From: Bacteriovoracaceae bacterium UBA4096
GTDB lineage: Bacteria > Bdellovibrionota > Bacteriovoracia > Bacteriovoracales > Bacteriovoracaceae
Assembly: GCA_002381945.1 (NCBI GenBank)
Contig: DFXY01000045.1
Span: forward strand, 7,986-25,051
Length of the DNA: 17,066 nt
Reading direction: 5' to 3'
The notes beneath the pieces were generated by a model that was not told the DNA's origin, searched no databases, and saw only the letters and a program-made list of their open reading frames with translations. How positions within the stretch are numbered: the stretch's first letter is position 1; each line of letters begins with the position of its first letter. Position numbers and translations under genes: made by a program. Below are positions 1 through 7,117 of this stretch, in pieces.

Positions 1-333
1 GTTGGTTTTTTATGGTATAATGCCTATCCTGCAGAGATCTTTATGGGAGACGTGGGCTCTCTTTCTCTGGGTGGCTGTCTCGGAACTATGGCCGTCCTGA
101 CTAAGAATGAATTTCTCTTTGTTCTCATTGGCGGTATTTTCGTGATAGAAGCCGTCTCCGTTATCCTCCAAGTTGGATCATTTAAACTTCGAGGTAAAAG
201 AATTTTTAAAATGGCCCCCATCCACCATCACTTTGAACTCAAAGGATGGCCTGAGACAAAAGTCATAGTTCGTTTTTGGATCATCAGCTTGGTCTTTGCA
301 ATCCTGGCTCTAGTTACACTTAAATTACGATAG
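1..333 (+). CDS. mraY: Phospho-N-acetylmuramoyl-pentapeptide transferase MraY, C-terminal part
   Basis: The reading frame is open from base 1 and gives the last 110 residues; the start lies left of the window. MraY is an integral inner-membrane enzyme that moves phospho-MurNAc-pentapeptide from UDP to undecaprenyl phosphate, forming lipid I. The segment MGDVGSLSLGG near the beginning contains one of the family's conserved active-site aspartates. The PIHHHFE segment matches the conserved His-rich loop of the family. Hydrophobic stretches around residues 35-55 and 92-108 of the visible part fit the last membrane helices. The visible part is about 30 percent of a typical 360-residue MraY. murD follows after 17 bases with its own Shine-Dalgarno sequence, as expected for the dcw order. 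Recognition is very secure. Confidence 0.97.
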   Translation, partial: VGFLWYNAYPAEIFMGDVGSLSLGGCLGTMAVLTKNEFLFVLIGGIFVIEAVSVILQVGSFKLRGKRIFKMAPIHHHFELKGWPETKVIVRFWIISLVFAILALVTLKLR

Positions 334-350
334 TTATTAAGGAGATATGA

Positions 351-1733
351 ATGGAAAAATATAGAGGAAAGAAGGTCTTAGTAGTAGGCCTTGGGAAAAC
401 AGGATTTGCATTGATTAATCTCTTTAATCAGTGGGGATGTGACATCAAGGTCACAGATATCAAACCTATTTTCGATTTAAATAAACAGGTTAAAAGATTA
501 AGAAAAATCAATCCTAATCCAACCATGACTTTGGGAGAGCATAAGGATGAAGATTTTATCGAAGCCGATATCATTGTTTATTCTTCTTCTGTAGATCCAG
601 GCCTTCCTCAGTTAAAGGTCGCTAAGGAGCACGGCAGACAGGTCTATTCTGATTTTGCCTTTGCCTATGAGAACTGCACTAAGCCTATTATTGCTATTTG
701 CGGAAGTTACGGGAGAACGATTATCTCTCATATGATTGGCTATACTCTTAAAGTTGATAAGAAGAATGTCTTTGTTGGTGGAACTTCGGAAGAGCCTTTC
801 ATTAACTTCTTATCACTTCCTAACAATGAAGAGATCGATTACTGCGTAGTTGAAGTTTCTCCACAGCAGCTTCAAACGGTTGAAACATTTAAACCAGTTC
901 TCGCAGTTTATCCAAATCTAGAAGAGAAGAATCTTATGGGAAGATTTAAGTCTTCTGCTGAGTATCTTGATACTGCCCTTAAAGTGGCCCGTAATATGAG
1001 TCCGGAGACTTATCTCGTGGTTAACTTTGATAAACTTGCTTCTAACTCGGTACTTAGAAATAATCAGGCCCAAACTTTCTGGTACTCACGTAAATCATTT
1101 GTAACGATGGGTGTGATTTCAGAGATTCAAGGAACACACTTCCACGAGAAGAGAATCCACTCGAATATCCATTTTCATTCAGAGTTTAAAGTAACCGATA
1201 TGCGGATTGTTGGTGTTAACAATCGTGAGAACCTCATGGCAGCTATTACAGCTTGTAAGGCGCTAAAAGTCTCAGACCAGTCAATTCAGCATTGTATCGA
1301 AAAGTTCCCAGGGATTCCTCATCGCCTGGAGTTTGTGGTCGAGAAAAATGGTGTTCGTTTCTATAATGATTCTAAATCTGAGACCATGGATGAACTAAAA
1401 ACTTCTTTGGAAGCTTTCAAAGATCCCGTCATTTTGATTGCTGGTGGTAAGGAAATTGAGGGCATTCCCTTCGATAAATATGCTGGCATCATCAAAGATA
1501 AAGTCCGCGTATTAGTTCTAGTAGGTGAAGTTAAAGAATCGATGAACCGTATATTGGGTGATTTTACTCAAACCTACCTCGTGGGCTCATTTGATGAATC
1601 AGTCCTACTGGCCTACCAAAAATCCCGCACTGGGGATACCATTCTTCTCTGCCCTGGAAATGATAGCTCGGATGTTTTCCGTGATTACGAAGAGAAGGGC
1701 AATTACTACAAGAAATTGATCTTTCAACTCTAA
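351..1733 (+). CDS. murD: MurD-type Mur ligase (UDP-MurNAc-L-alanine:D-glutamate ligase family) with degenerate catalytic motifs
   Basis: By position (between mraY and ftsW), length (460 residues) and overall pattern this is MurD, the cytoplasmic ATP-dependent ligase that adds D-glutamate to UDP-MurNAc-L-Ala. The N-terminal Rossmann segment VVGLGKTGFA (11-20), the G-x-N-N-x-x-N-x-x-A-A region (288-298), PHRLEF (323-328), NDSK (339-342) and the C-terminal CPGNDSSDVFRDYEEKG (434-450) all fit the family. The central ATPase core does not. The P-loop, normally GTNGKTT, reads GSYGRTI (118-124), so the nucleotide-binding lysine is Arg122. The NxxxDHxxxH stretch is replaced by NLEEKNLMGRF (189-199). 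The lysine that is carbamylated in E. coli MurD falls on Ala209 by simple alignment. Glu169 of the EVSPQQL motif is kept. There is no frameshift or stop. A good Shine-Dalgarno sequence, AAGGAGAT at 339-346, precedes the ATG. MurC, two genes downstream, has intact motifs. Family assignment is firm; ligase activity is doubtful. Confidence 0.9.
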   Translation: MEKYRGKKVLVVGLGKTGFALINLFNQWGCDIKVTDIKPIFDLNKQVKRLRKINPNPTMTLGEHKDEDFIEADIIVYSSSVDPGLPQLKVAKEHGRQVYSDFAFAYENCTKPIIAICGSYGRTIISHMIGYTLKVDKKNVFVGGTSEEPFINFLSLPNNEEIDYCVVEVSPQQLQTVETFKPVLAVYPNLEEKNLMGRFKSSAEYLDTALKVARNMSPETYLVVNFDKLASNSVLRNNQAQTFWYSRKSFVTMGVISEIQGTHFHEKRIHSNIHFHSEFKVTDMRIVGVNNRENLMAAITACKALKVSDQSIQHCIEKFPGIPHRLEFVVEKNGVRFYNDSKSETMDELKTSLEAFKDPVILIAGGKEIEGIPFDKYAGIIKDKVRVLVLVGEVKESMNRILGDFTQTYLVGSFDESVLLAYQKSRTGDTILLCPGNDSSDVFRDYEEKGNYYKKLIFQL

Positions 1734-1761
1734 TAGTATTGCAGCGATCAACCCACTCAAG

Positions 1762-1792
1762 TTACACTGGAAGAAACCTTCTTCCGGTGTAA
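1762..1792 (+). promoter_or_regulatory. Long inverted repeat / RNA hairpin at the ftsW start
   Basis: TTACACTGGAAGAA (1762-1775) and TTCTTCCGGTGTAA (1779-1792) are inverted repeats separated by ACC. As RNA they form a 14-bp stem with a single G-U wobble. The right arm ends three bases before the ftsW ATG at 1796. No T-tract follows, so it is not a typical intrinsic terminator. The only Shine-Dalgarno-like bases nearby (GGAAG, 1769-1773) lie inside the left arm and 22 bases from the ATG. A role in controlling ftsW translation or mRNA stability, or a DNA operator, is inferred. Confidence 0.75.
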
Positions 1793-1795
1793 TGC

Positions 1796-2959
1796 ATGAG
1801 TGATAATAACAGACTAGAAAAATTAACTAATTATTTCCTGATAAATATTTTTTTCCTGATGCTCTTTGGAGTCATCATGGTCTTTTCGGCCAGCTATATG
1901 TATGCCACCGAGAATATGGGGAATAGCTACTTCTTCTTATCAAAGCAAATGATCTTCATTGTGCTGGGTCTGTTAGTGGCCTTGGTGGCTTCTCGCCTAA
2001 AAATTCTTTACCTTTATAAGCAAGCCTATCTTATCAATGCCTTCATGGGTGCCGTGGTTACTCTTACTCTCATTCCAGGAATAAGTGTAGTTATTAAGGG
2101 ATCTAAGCGTTGGCTGAATCTGGGTTTTATGAACCTGCAGCCGGGTGAGTTCGTTAAATATACTCTGATGTTGGCAGCCATTCGTTATTTTGAAAATTTC
2201 AATAGCTATTCACCTAAACAAAGATGCCTTTACCTATCTGGACTTCTCTATCCCTTGGTCGTCCTGATCGTGCAACCCGACTTTGGTACTTTTTTTATTT
2301 GCTCGATGATTATAGGATTTATCGCTTTCTTGAGTTCATTTCCCAGAAAATATTTTTATACGACGTTGGGCGTGGGTATGGTGGCGGCATGTGGAATTCT
2401 TTTTTCCGCTCCTTATCGTGTGGCACGAGTACTTGCCTTTCTTGATCCTTGGAAAGATCCCCGAGGCAAAGGCTTTCAGATCATTCAATCTTTTTTGGCC
2501 TTTGCGAATGGCTCTTTTTTTGGGCAGGGATTGGGTAATAGTAATGAGAAATTATTTTATCTGCCAGAAGCCTATAACGATTTTATCTTTTCAGTAGTGG
2601 GAGAAGAGTTAGGATTTATTGGAGTTTTAGTTACAGCTCTAATGTTTATCAGTTTTATCTTCATCGGCTTCAAAATGGCTATTTCTCTTAAATCCAGAGT
2701 GGGCAGTATTATGGTATCGACCATTGTCTTCACTATTGGATTTCAGGCCTTCCTCAATATGGGGGTGGTTCTAGGGGTACTTCCGACTAAAGGACTAAAT
2801 CTTCCTTTCATTAGTTACGGCGGCTCTTCCATGGTGGCAAATCTTGTTGCTCTTGGACTAATTTTTGCCTGTGTTAAAATCCAGCCAGGAGACGCAAAAC
2901 AGGTCAAGGCCAATGGCAAACAATCTACATTAAAAGCCTTCAAAAGTGCGTTTGGTTGA
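1796..2959 (+). CDS. ftsW: FtsW, SEDS-family septal peptidoglycan glycosyltransferase
   Basis: FtsW is a polytopic inner-membrane protein that polymerises lipid II at the septum with a partner class B penicillin-binding protein. The 387-residue product has a short cytoplasmic N-terminus, then a first membrane segment ending in VMVFSAS, as in the family. SEDS signatures are all present: LQPGEFVKY, QPDFGTFF (containing the conserved aspartate of the P-D-x-G-T motif), the large extracytoplasmic loop GKGFQIIQS...GQGLGNSNEKLFYLPEAYNDFIF, the following GEELGFIG, and the C-terminal PTKGLNLPFISYGGSS. The tail is basic and rich in Lys and Gln. Unlike most genes here it is separated from the gene before it, by 62 bases that hold a strong hairpin and no visible Shine-Dalgarno sequence. 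The ATG at 1796 is the only sensible start before the first membrane helix. murG begins two bases after the stop. Confidence 0.97.
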   Translation: MSDNNRLEKLTNYFLINIFFLMLFGVIMVFSASYMYATENMGNSYFFLSKQMIFIVLGLLVALVASRLKILYLYKQAYLINAFMGAVVTLTLIPGISVVIKGSKRWLNLGFMNLQPGEFVKYTLMLAAIRYFENFNSYSPKQRCLYLSGLLYPLVVLIVQPDFGTFFICSMIIGFIAFLSSFPRKYFYTTLGVGMVAACGILFSAPYRVARVLAFLDPWKDPRGKGFQIIQSFLAFANGSFFGQGLGNSNEKLFYLPEAYNDFIFSVVGEELGFIGVLVTALMFISFIFIGFKMAISLKSRVGSIMVSTIVFTIGFQAFLNMGVVLGVLPTKGLNLPFISYGGSSMVANLVALGLIFACVKIQPGDAKQVKANGKQSTLKAFKSAFG

Positions 2960-2961
2960 TT

Positions 2962-4017
2962 ATGAAATATGCCGTATTAGTTGCTGGTGGTACTGGTGGA
3001 CATATCAATGCCGCATTAGCTGTTGGAGAAGCACTTGAAGCAGAGGGATTTGAAATCGGTTATCTGACTGGTAAACGGCATCTTGATTATCAACTCTTTA
3101 AAAATCGGCCAGTAAAGCATTTGAATTCGCGACCTTTGAGAACTAATAATCCAGTCATTCTCATAAAGAATATTCTTTTAAACATGATAAGTTTTCTAAC
3201 AATCTTTAGTCTCTATTTGAGAAAGCGTCCTGATTTTATAGTTGGCGCCGGTGGTTATGTTTGCGGCCCAACCCTGCTCGCCGGATATTTGCTATTTATT
3301 CCCGTTTTTATCATTGAGCAGAATGCAGTCATGGGTCTCACTAATAAAATTCTTGGTTGGTTTTCTCGTAGAATTTTTGTTCACTTCTCCCGTACTTTGG
3401 GACTACCTCCAAAATTAAAAAACAAAGTCAGTGTTGTGGGCAATCCCACCAGAAAGGCTATTCAACCAGTCCAGGGGAGAAATAATTTACCAGGTCTCAA
3501 GGTTCTGGTTTTTGGTGGAAGCCTTGGTGCCAGTCAGATTAATAAAGTTATCTTCGATATCGTGAGAAATCCTCCCGCCCCGAACTTAATCATTCATCAT
3601 CAAGTGGGTAAGGATGAAAAAGTACCTACTTTGAACTCATCGGCTGAATATGTTCCCATGACCTATATCGAAGATATGCAGAAAGAGTATGAATGGTGTG
3701 ATGTTCTTATTTCTCGCTCAGGGGCCAGTACCGTTTCAGAATTAGCGATCATTAAAAAGCCAGTTCTAATTTTTCCTTTTCCACTGGCCACCGATAATCA
3801 TCAGTATCACAATGCGATGATATTTAAAGAAGAGTCTGACTTCACGGTAGAGGTCCTGGATCCTAAGCAGAGTCATGAGGCGTCCCTAAAGGATGTTCAG
3901 GATTTTCTGGTCAAGGCTTCCCATCAAGAGTTAAAGTACTCAAAAATTCCCTCTCCTGGTAATACCACCTGTGAAGAGATACTGCGTGAGATAAAAGCAA
4001 ATGTTGGGATGGCTTAA
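2962..4017 (+). CDS. murG: MurG, lipid II synthase (UDP-GlcNAc transferase)
   Basis: MurG is a peripheral inner-membrane GT28 glycosyltransferase that adds GlcNAc to lipid I to give lipid II, the substrate that FtsW polymerises. The N-terminal glycine loop VLVAGGTGGHINAALAV, a hydrophobic region around residues 64-80, GAGGYVCGP, the second glycine motif VFGGSLGASQIN, and the UDP-GlcNAc-binding region SRSGASTVSELA...PFPLATDNHQYHNA are all in the expected order. The product is about 351 residues, normal for the family. The ATG at 2962 is preferred. An in-frame TTG six bases earlier overlaps the ftsW stop and would add only two residues. No strong Shine-Dalgarno sequence is seen, so translation probably depends on coupling to ftsW. 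The 3' end overlaps murC by 17 bases. Confidence 0.96.
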   Translation: MKYAVLVAGGTGGHINAALAVGEALEAEGFEIGYLTGKRHLDYQLFKNRPVKHLNSRPLRTNNPVILIKNILLNMISFLTIFSLYLRKRPDFIVGAGGYVCGPTLLAGYLLFIPVFIIEQNAVMGLTNKILGWFSRRIFVHFSRTLGLPPKLKNKVSVVGNPTRKAIQPVQGRNNLPGLKVLVFGGSLGASQINKVIFDIVRNPPAPNLIIHHQVGKDEKVPTLNSSAEYVPMTYIEDMQKEYEWCDVLISRSGASTVSELAIIKKPVLIFPFPLATDNHQYHNAMIFKEESDFTVEVLDPKQSHEASLKDVQDFLVKASHQELKYSKIPSPGNTTCEEILREIKANVGMA

Positions 4018-5377
4018 AACGACCAAATTACATTTCATCGGGATTGGCGGCATTGGAATGAGCGGCATTGCCGAAGTTTTGCTGGATTTGGGTTATCAAG
4101 TTTCTGGATCAGATCTTAATAGCTCTCCCGTGACTGAGAATCTCGCCCGTAAGGGGGCGAGCATTCATCTTGGACATGAAGCGCAGAATGTTGAAAATGC
4201 CACTCTGATCGTATATAGCTCGGCTATTAATCATCTCAATCCTGAAGTCATGAGAGCTAAGGAACTTAATATTCCCATGATCAGAAGAGCCGAGATGCTC
4301 GCCGAACTTATGCGACTGAAGTTCGGTATTGCCATTGCTGGCTCTCACGGGAAAACGACAACGACTAGTCTTATTGCTACCATTTTTCAAGAAGCCAAAT
4401 TGGATGCCACTCATATCATTGGCGGTATTGTGAATAATCTTGGTGGAAATGCTCGCAAAGGTGATAGTCAGTATCTGATTGCTGAAGCCGATGAATCCGA
4501 TGGATCTTTCTTATACTTAAATCCAATTATGGCAGCCCTGACAAATATCGATAATGATCATCTGGATCATTATGGTACCAATGATAAAATTGTGGATGCT
4601 TTCGTTGAGTTTGTGAATAAGATCCCTTTTTACGGAAGAGTTGCATTGAATGCCAATGATCCTGCTTCAGTTAGTATCAAAGGCAGGGTAAAGAGACCCA
4701 TGGTCTGGTACGGCATCGATCTGAATGATAATGATGCAGACTACATTGCAAGAAATACCAGCTTCTCTGCGGCAGGTACGACCTTTGATCTTTATCATCA
4801 AGGTAAGAAGGTTCTCCCTATTAAGACTCATCTTATTGGTCAGCATAATATTGCTAATACTCTGGCAGCGATTTCCATTTCTCATGAAAGTGGTCTGAGT
4901 TGGGAAGATATTCAAAAAGGCTTACTAGGGTTCAATGGAGTGGGCAGACGTTTAGAAAAGGTGTGGGAGAAAAATTCATTCATAGTTTTTGATGATTATG
5001 GACATCATCCGACTGAGATTAGAGCAACCATTGCAGCCCTTAAGAAAGTCGATGAGCGACCTTTGTATGTTGTGTTTGAGCCACATCGTTATTCCCGAAC
5101 TCAGAATTTTTGGCAGGAGTTCCAAGATTCTTTTGAGGGAGTGAACAAGCTCTATATGAGTCCTATATACCCTGCGAGTGAAAAACCTATTCCGGAAATA
5201 ACTACCGAAAGAATGGTTGAAGAGATGAAGGCCAGTGGCAAGGATGTGAGTATGCTTGCTAGCTTGGATGAAATGAAGCATCTTATTCAAAATCATAAAG
5301 AGGAAAGTGCGATCTTTCTAACTTTGGGAGCTGGTGCTATTTCTAAAAAAATTCGTGAAGTGGTCAAGAGCTTATGA
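4001..5377 (+). CDS. murC: MurC, UDP-N-acetylmuramate:L-alanine ligase
   Basis: MurC is the cytoplasmic ATP-dependent ligase that attaches L-alanine to UDP-MurNAc, the first amino acid of the stem peptide. The 458-residue product shows the N-terminal UDP-binding motif HFIGIGGIGMSGIAE (11-25), an intact P-loop GSHGKTTTT (114-122), the acidic EADESDGSF segment, the metal-binding DNDHLDHYG, and the C-terminal FDDYGHHPTEI and FEPHRYSRT motifs. All key Mur-ligase residues are canonical, which makes it a useful in-window contrast to the altered murD product. The start ATG lies inside the end of murG (17-base overlap). The stop TGA overlaps the murB ATG as ATGA, typical of tightly coupled operon genes. 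Confidence 0.97.
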   Translation: MLGWLKTTKLHFIGIGGIGMSGIAEVLLDLGYQVSGSDLNSSPVTENLARKGASIHLGHEAQNVENATLIVYSSAINHLNPEVMRAKELNIPMIRRAEMLAELMRLKFGIAIAGSHGKTTTTSLIATIFQEAKLDATHIIGGIVNNLGGNARKGDSQYLIAEADESDGSFLYLNPIMAALTNIDNDHLDHYGTNDKIVDAFVEFVNKIPFYGRVALNANDPASVSIKGRVKRPMVWYGIDLNDNDADYIARNTSFSAAGTTFDLYHQGKKVLPIKTHLIGQHNIANTLAAISISHESGLSWEDIQKGLLGFNGVGRRLEKVWEKNSFIVFDDYGHHPTEIRATIAALKKVDERPLYVVFEPHRYSRTQNFWQEFQDSFEGVNKLYMSPIYPASEKPIPEITTERMVEEMKASGKDVSMLASLDEMKHLIQNHKEESAIFLTLGAGAISKKIREVVKSL

Positions 5378-6273
5378 GTTTAGAGGAAGAATTAAAGCAA
5401 CTTTCAGATATCGTTTTTCTTCCTCAACATGATCTCACTTCATTTACCACCTTCAGGCTTTTCTCTCGGGGTGATCTCATCGAGATTAAATCCGTCTCGG
5501 CTTTGCAAAAAATTTTACCTCTTCTAAAGAAATACCAAAAACCTTACCTGGTAGTCGGATGGGGAGCGAATCAAATCCTACCAGCCGAATGTAAACAAAT
5601 CATTCTGCATCTCTCTCTGCCATTTGATGGCTCTTTATTAAATGAAAAGCAGGAAGAGTATACTTTGCCCGCCTCCTTAGGTCTTAATCACCTAACTGCT
5701 CATGCCGTGAAATTTGCCCTTAAAGGTTGGGAAGTCTTTACTGGTATTCCAGCATCCTTAGGTGGGGCAATCTATATGAATGCCGGGACTAATTTGGGCG
5801 AGATAGGAAATTTGATTAAAAAAGTTACGCTGGTAACCCCAGAGGGAAATATTCGGGAAGAAGTCATCAGGAGTGGTAGTTTTTCTTATCGGCATAATCA
5901 TTTTGTGAAGGCTGGCGAGGTTATCGTAGGGGCAACCATGATTCATCATGGAGTTGATGAAAGCATTCCTCAGCGAATTAGGGAGTACCTGGAATATCGT
6001 AAGCGCAGTCAACCTTTGGCGACTAAGAACTGCGGCTGTGTCTTTAAAAATCCTCTCAAGGAATTGCCCGCAGGCCGGTTGATAGACTCTTTAGGTCTTA
6101 AAGGACTAAGGAGTGGAAATCTTAGAATTAGTGAGAAACACGCAAACTTTATTGAGAATACCGGCGAGGCAAATTGGGATCAATTCTCAGCTCTTATTTC
6201 TACTATTAAACATCAGATGGACCATTTCTACGGAATTGAGTTTGAATTGGAAGTCAAAATCCCCTATCATTAA
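5374..6273 (+). CDS. murB: MurB, UDP-N-acetylenolpyruvoylglucosamine reductase
   Basis: MurB is a cytoplasmic FAD enzyme that uses NADPH to reduce enolpyruvyl-UDP-GlcNAc to UDP-MurNAc, the substrate of MurC. The 299-residue length and the SYRHNHF segment (171-177) fit the shorter type II class. The flavin-binding region reads VVGWGANQILP (60-70), where GGGSN is more usual. GIPASLGGAIYMNAGTN (124-140) matches the family P-x-x-x-G-G-A-x-x-M-N-A-G signature. At QPLATKNCGCVFKNP (213-227) the usual GS-FKNP serine, the proton donor in E. coli (Ser229), is Cys222. SEKHANFIEN (253-262) and the terminal FELEVKI are typical. The start is fused to the murC stop (ATGA). Family identity is sure; the cysteine is a plausible functional replacement. 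Confidence 0.95.
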   Translation: MSLEEELKQLSDIVFLPQHDLTSFTTFRLFSRGDLIEIKSVSALQKILPLLKKYQKPYLVVGWGANQILPAECKQIILHLSLPFDGSLLNEKQEEYTLPASLGLNHLTAHAVKFALKGWEVFTGIPASLGGAIYMNAGTNLGEIGNLIKKVTLVTPEGNIREEVIRSGSFSYRHNHFVKAGEVIVGATMIHHGVDESIPQRIREYLEYRKRSQPLATKNCGCVFKNPLKELPAGRLIDSLGLKGLRSGNLRISEKHANFIENTGEANWDQFSALISTIKHQMDHFYGIEFELEVKIPYH

Positions 6274-6276
6274 TCA

Positions 6277-7029
6277 ATGCGCTTATCAATTTTAGCATTG
6301 ATTCAGATACTTTCTCTTTCCTTGGCTTCTGCCAATGTTCCCGAGTCATTTACTCAGAATAATATCAAGTATCAAACTTACTTCAGTGAATGCCCTTCTA
6401 AATCATCCGGCATGCTTGCCTTAATTGTGATGAAGGAATTCGAAAAAAATAAATCTCTTAAAGATGTCAAAGAGAGAATCATCAATGAAAAGTTAGACGA
6501 GAAATTTTTCCTTTCAGATTATCGCATTAGCTATAATCCAGTGATAAATACTCTTCGTGTCCATCTTGAGTGTCCTGAGCCTCTGGCAAAAGTGCAAGTT
6601 TATAAATCCAATGGTGATGAACACTATTCGGCGATTCTTGGTGACAATACTAAGCTTTATGAGCCTCATTATGAAAATTTAATGAAGGCCGAGAAAAAGC
6701 TAACTCATAATCTCCCCTTGCTTGCCATCTCGACTGAGCAACTTGAAAGCTCTGCCCCGACGGAATTAGCTGGTTTTATCAAGATAATGAATCCAGAACT
6801 CAGAAAGCAGATTTCGGAAATCATTATTAGCAAAAACAACGAGTTAACAATTATCTTCTCACTTGGCAGGAAGGCCACCAGTGTTTTTATGGGGGCAGAT
6901 TTGTGGGAGGAAAAAATTACAAAACTGGATAAAGTTGTGAGCTATGTGACTAAAAGTAAACGGTTCCCAACTACAATCAACTTGGTCAACTCGAAAAAGG
7001 TTGTTGTCAAGTTTTCCGACAAAATCTAG
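6277..7029 (+). CDS. ftsQ: Divergent FtsQ/DivIB-like periplasmic division protein
   Basis: The gene sits exactly where ftsQ lies in dcw clusters, between murB and ftsA, starting three bases after the murB stop without a clear Shine-Dalgarno sequence. FtsQ bridges early cytoplasmic and late periplasmic division proteins. The 250-residue product is very divergent. Residues about 30-107 look like a POTRA-type fold ending in a strand LRVHLECPEPLAKV, which resembles the FtsQ pattern L-x-I-x-V-x-E-x-x-P-x-A. Residues 148-248 resemble the beta domain and end with TINLVNSKKVVVKF, like the FtsQ pattern just before its C-terminus. The N-terminus has only one basic residue, a hydrophobic core (residues 3-16) and ASA followed by Asn20, so it reads as a cleavable signal peptide rather than an anchor with a cytoplasmic tail. 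The only two cysteines, Cys39 and Cys99, are both in the exported part. Assignment rests largely on position and pattern. Confidence 0.7.
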   Translation: MRLSILALIQILSLSLASANVPESFTQNNIKYQTYFSECPSKSSGMLALIVMKEFEKNKSLKDVKERIINEKLDEKFFLSDYRISYNPVINTLRVHLECPEPLAKVQVYKSNGDEHYSAILGDNTKLYEPHYENLMKAEKKLTHNLPLLAISTEQLESSAPTELAGFIKIMNPELRKQISEIIISKNNELTIIFSLGRKATSVFMGADLWEEKITKLDKVVSYVTKSKRFPTTINLVNSKKVVVKFSDKI

Positions 7030-7039
7030 AATTTACGTA

Positions 7040-7066
7040 AGGGCAAAGAAGCCCTGATTTTTTAAG
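7040..7066 (+). terminator. Possible weak intrinsic terminator between ftsQ and ftsA
   Basis: AGGGC (7040-7044), loop AAAGAA and GCCCT (7051-7055) can form a 5-bp stem. It is followed by GATTTTTT. The stem is short and two bases intervene before most of the T-tract, so at best partial termination is expected. If it works, it would separate cell-wall synthesis genes from ftsA-ftsZ. Confidence 0.4.
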
Positions 7067-7082
7067 TCAGAATGAATCTGCT

Positions 7083-7117
7083 CTCTTCGCGAGAAGAGTA
7101 ATTGAGAAGGGAATCTC
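7083..7117 (+). promoter_or_regulatory. Tandem stem-loops in the ftsA leader, the second covering the ribosome-binding site
   Basis: CTCTTC (7083-7088), loop GCGA (a GNRA-type tetraloop) and GAAGAG (7093-7098) form a perfect 6-bp hairpin. Just downstream, GAGA (7104-7107) and TCTC (7114-7117) can pair around the AAGGGA Shine-Dalgarno bases, directly before the ftsA ATG. The first hairpin is clear by eye. The second is only four pairs and may be chance. Translational tuning of ftsA relative to ftsZ is a guess. Confidence 0.4.

Noticed and set aside
351..1733. murD as a frameshifted pseudogene
   Set aside because: The frame is intact for 460 codons with family motifs at both ends and a good ribosome-binding site, so decay by frameshift is not the cause of the altered motifs.
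1762..1792. Hairpin before ftsW as a Rho-independent terminator
   Set aside because: No T-tract follows the stem and the right arm leads straight into the start codon, so a regulatory or operator role fits better.
1792..1803. A three-codon mini-ORF (ATG CAT GAG TGA) overlapping the ftsW start
   Set aside because: It has no Shine-Dalgarno sequence and such a short frame arises easily by chance.
2956..2961. TTG start for murG overlapping the ftsW stop
   Set aside because: The ATG at 2962 gives the usual short N-terminus before the glycine-rich loop, and the two extra residues have no support.
4976..5296. Open frame of about 106 codons on the minus strand inside murC
   Set aside because: It is antisense to a fully conserved gene, resembles no known protein and has no ribosome-binding site of note.
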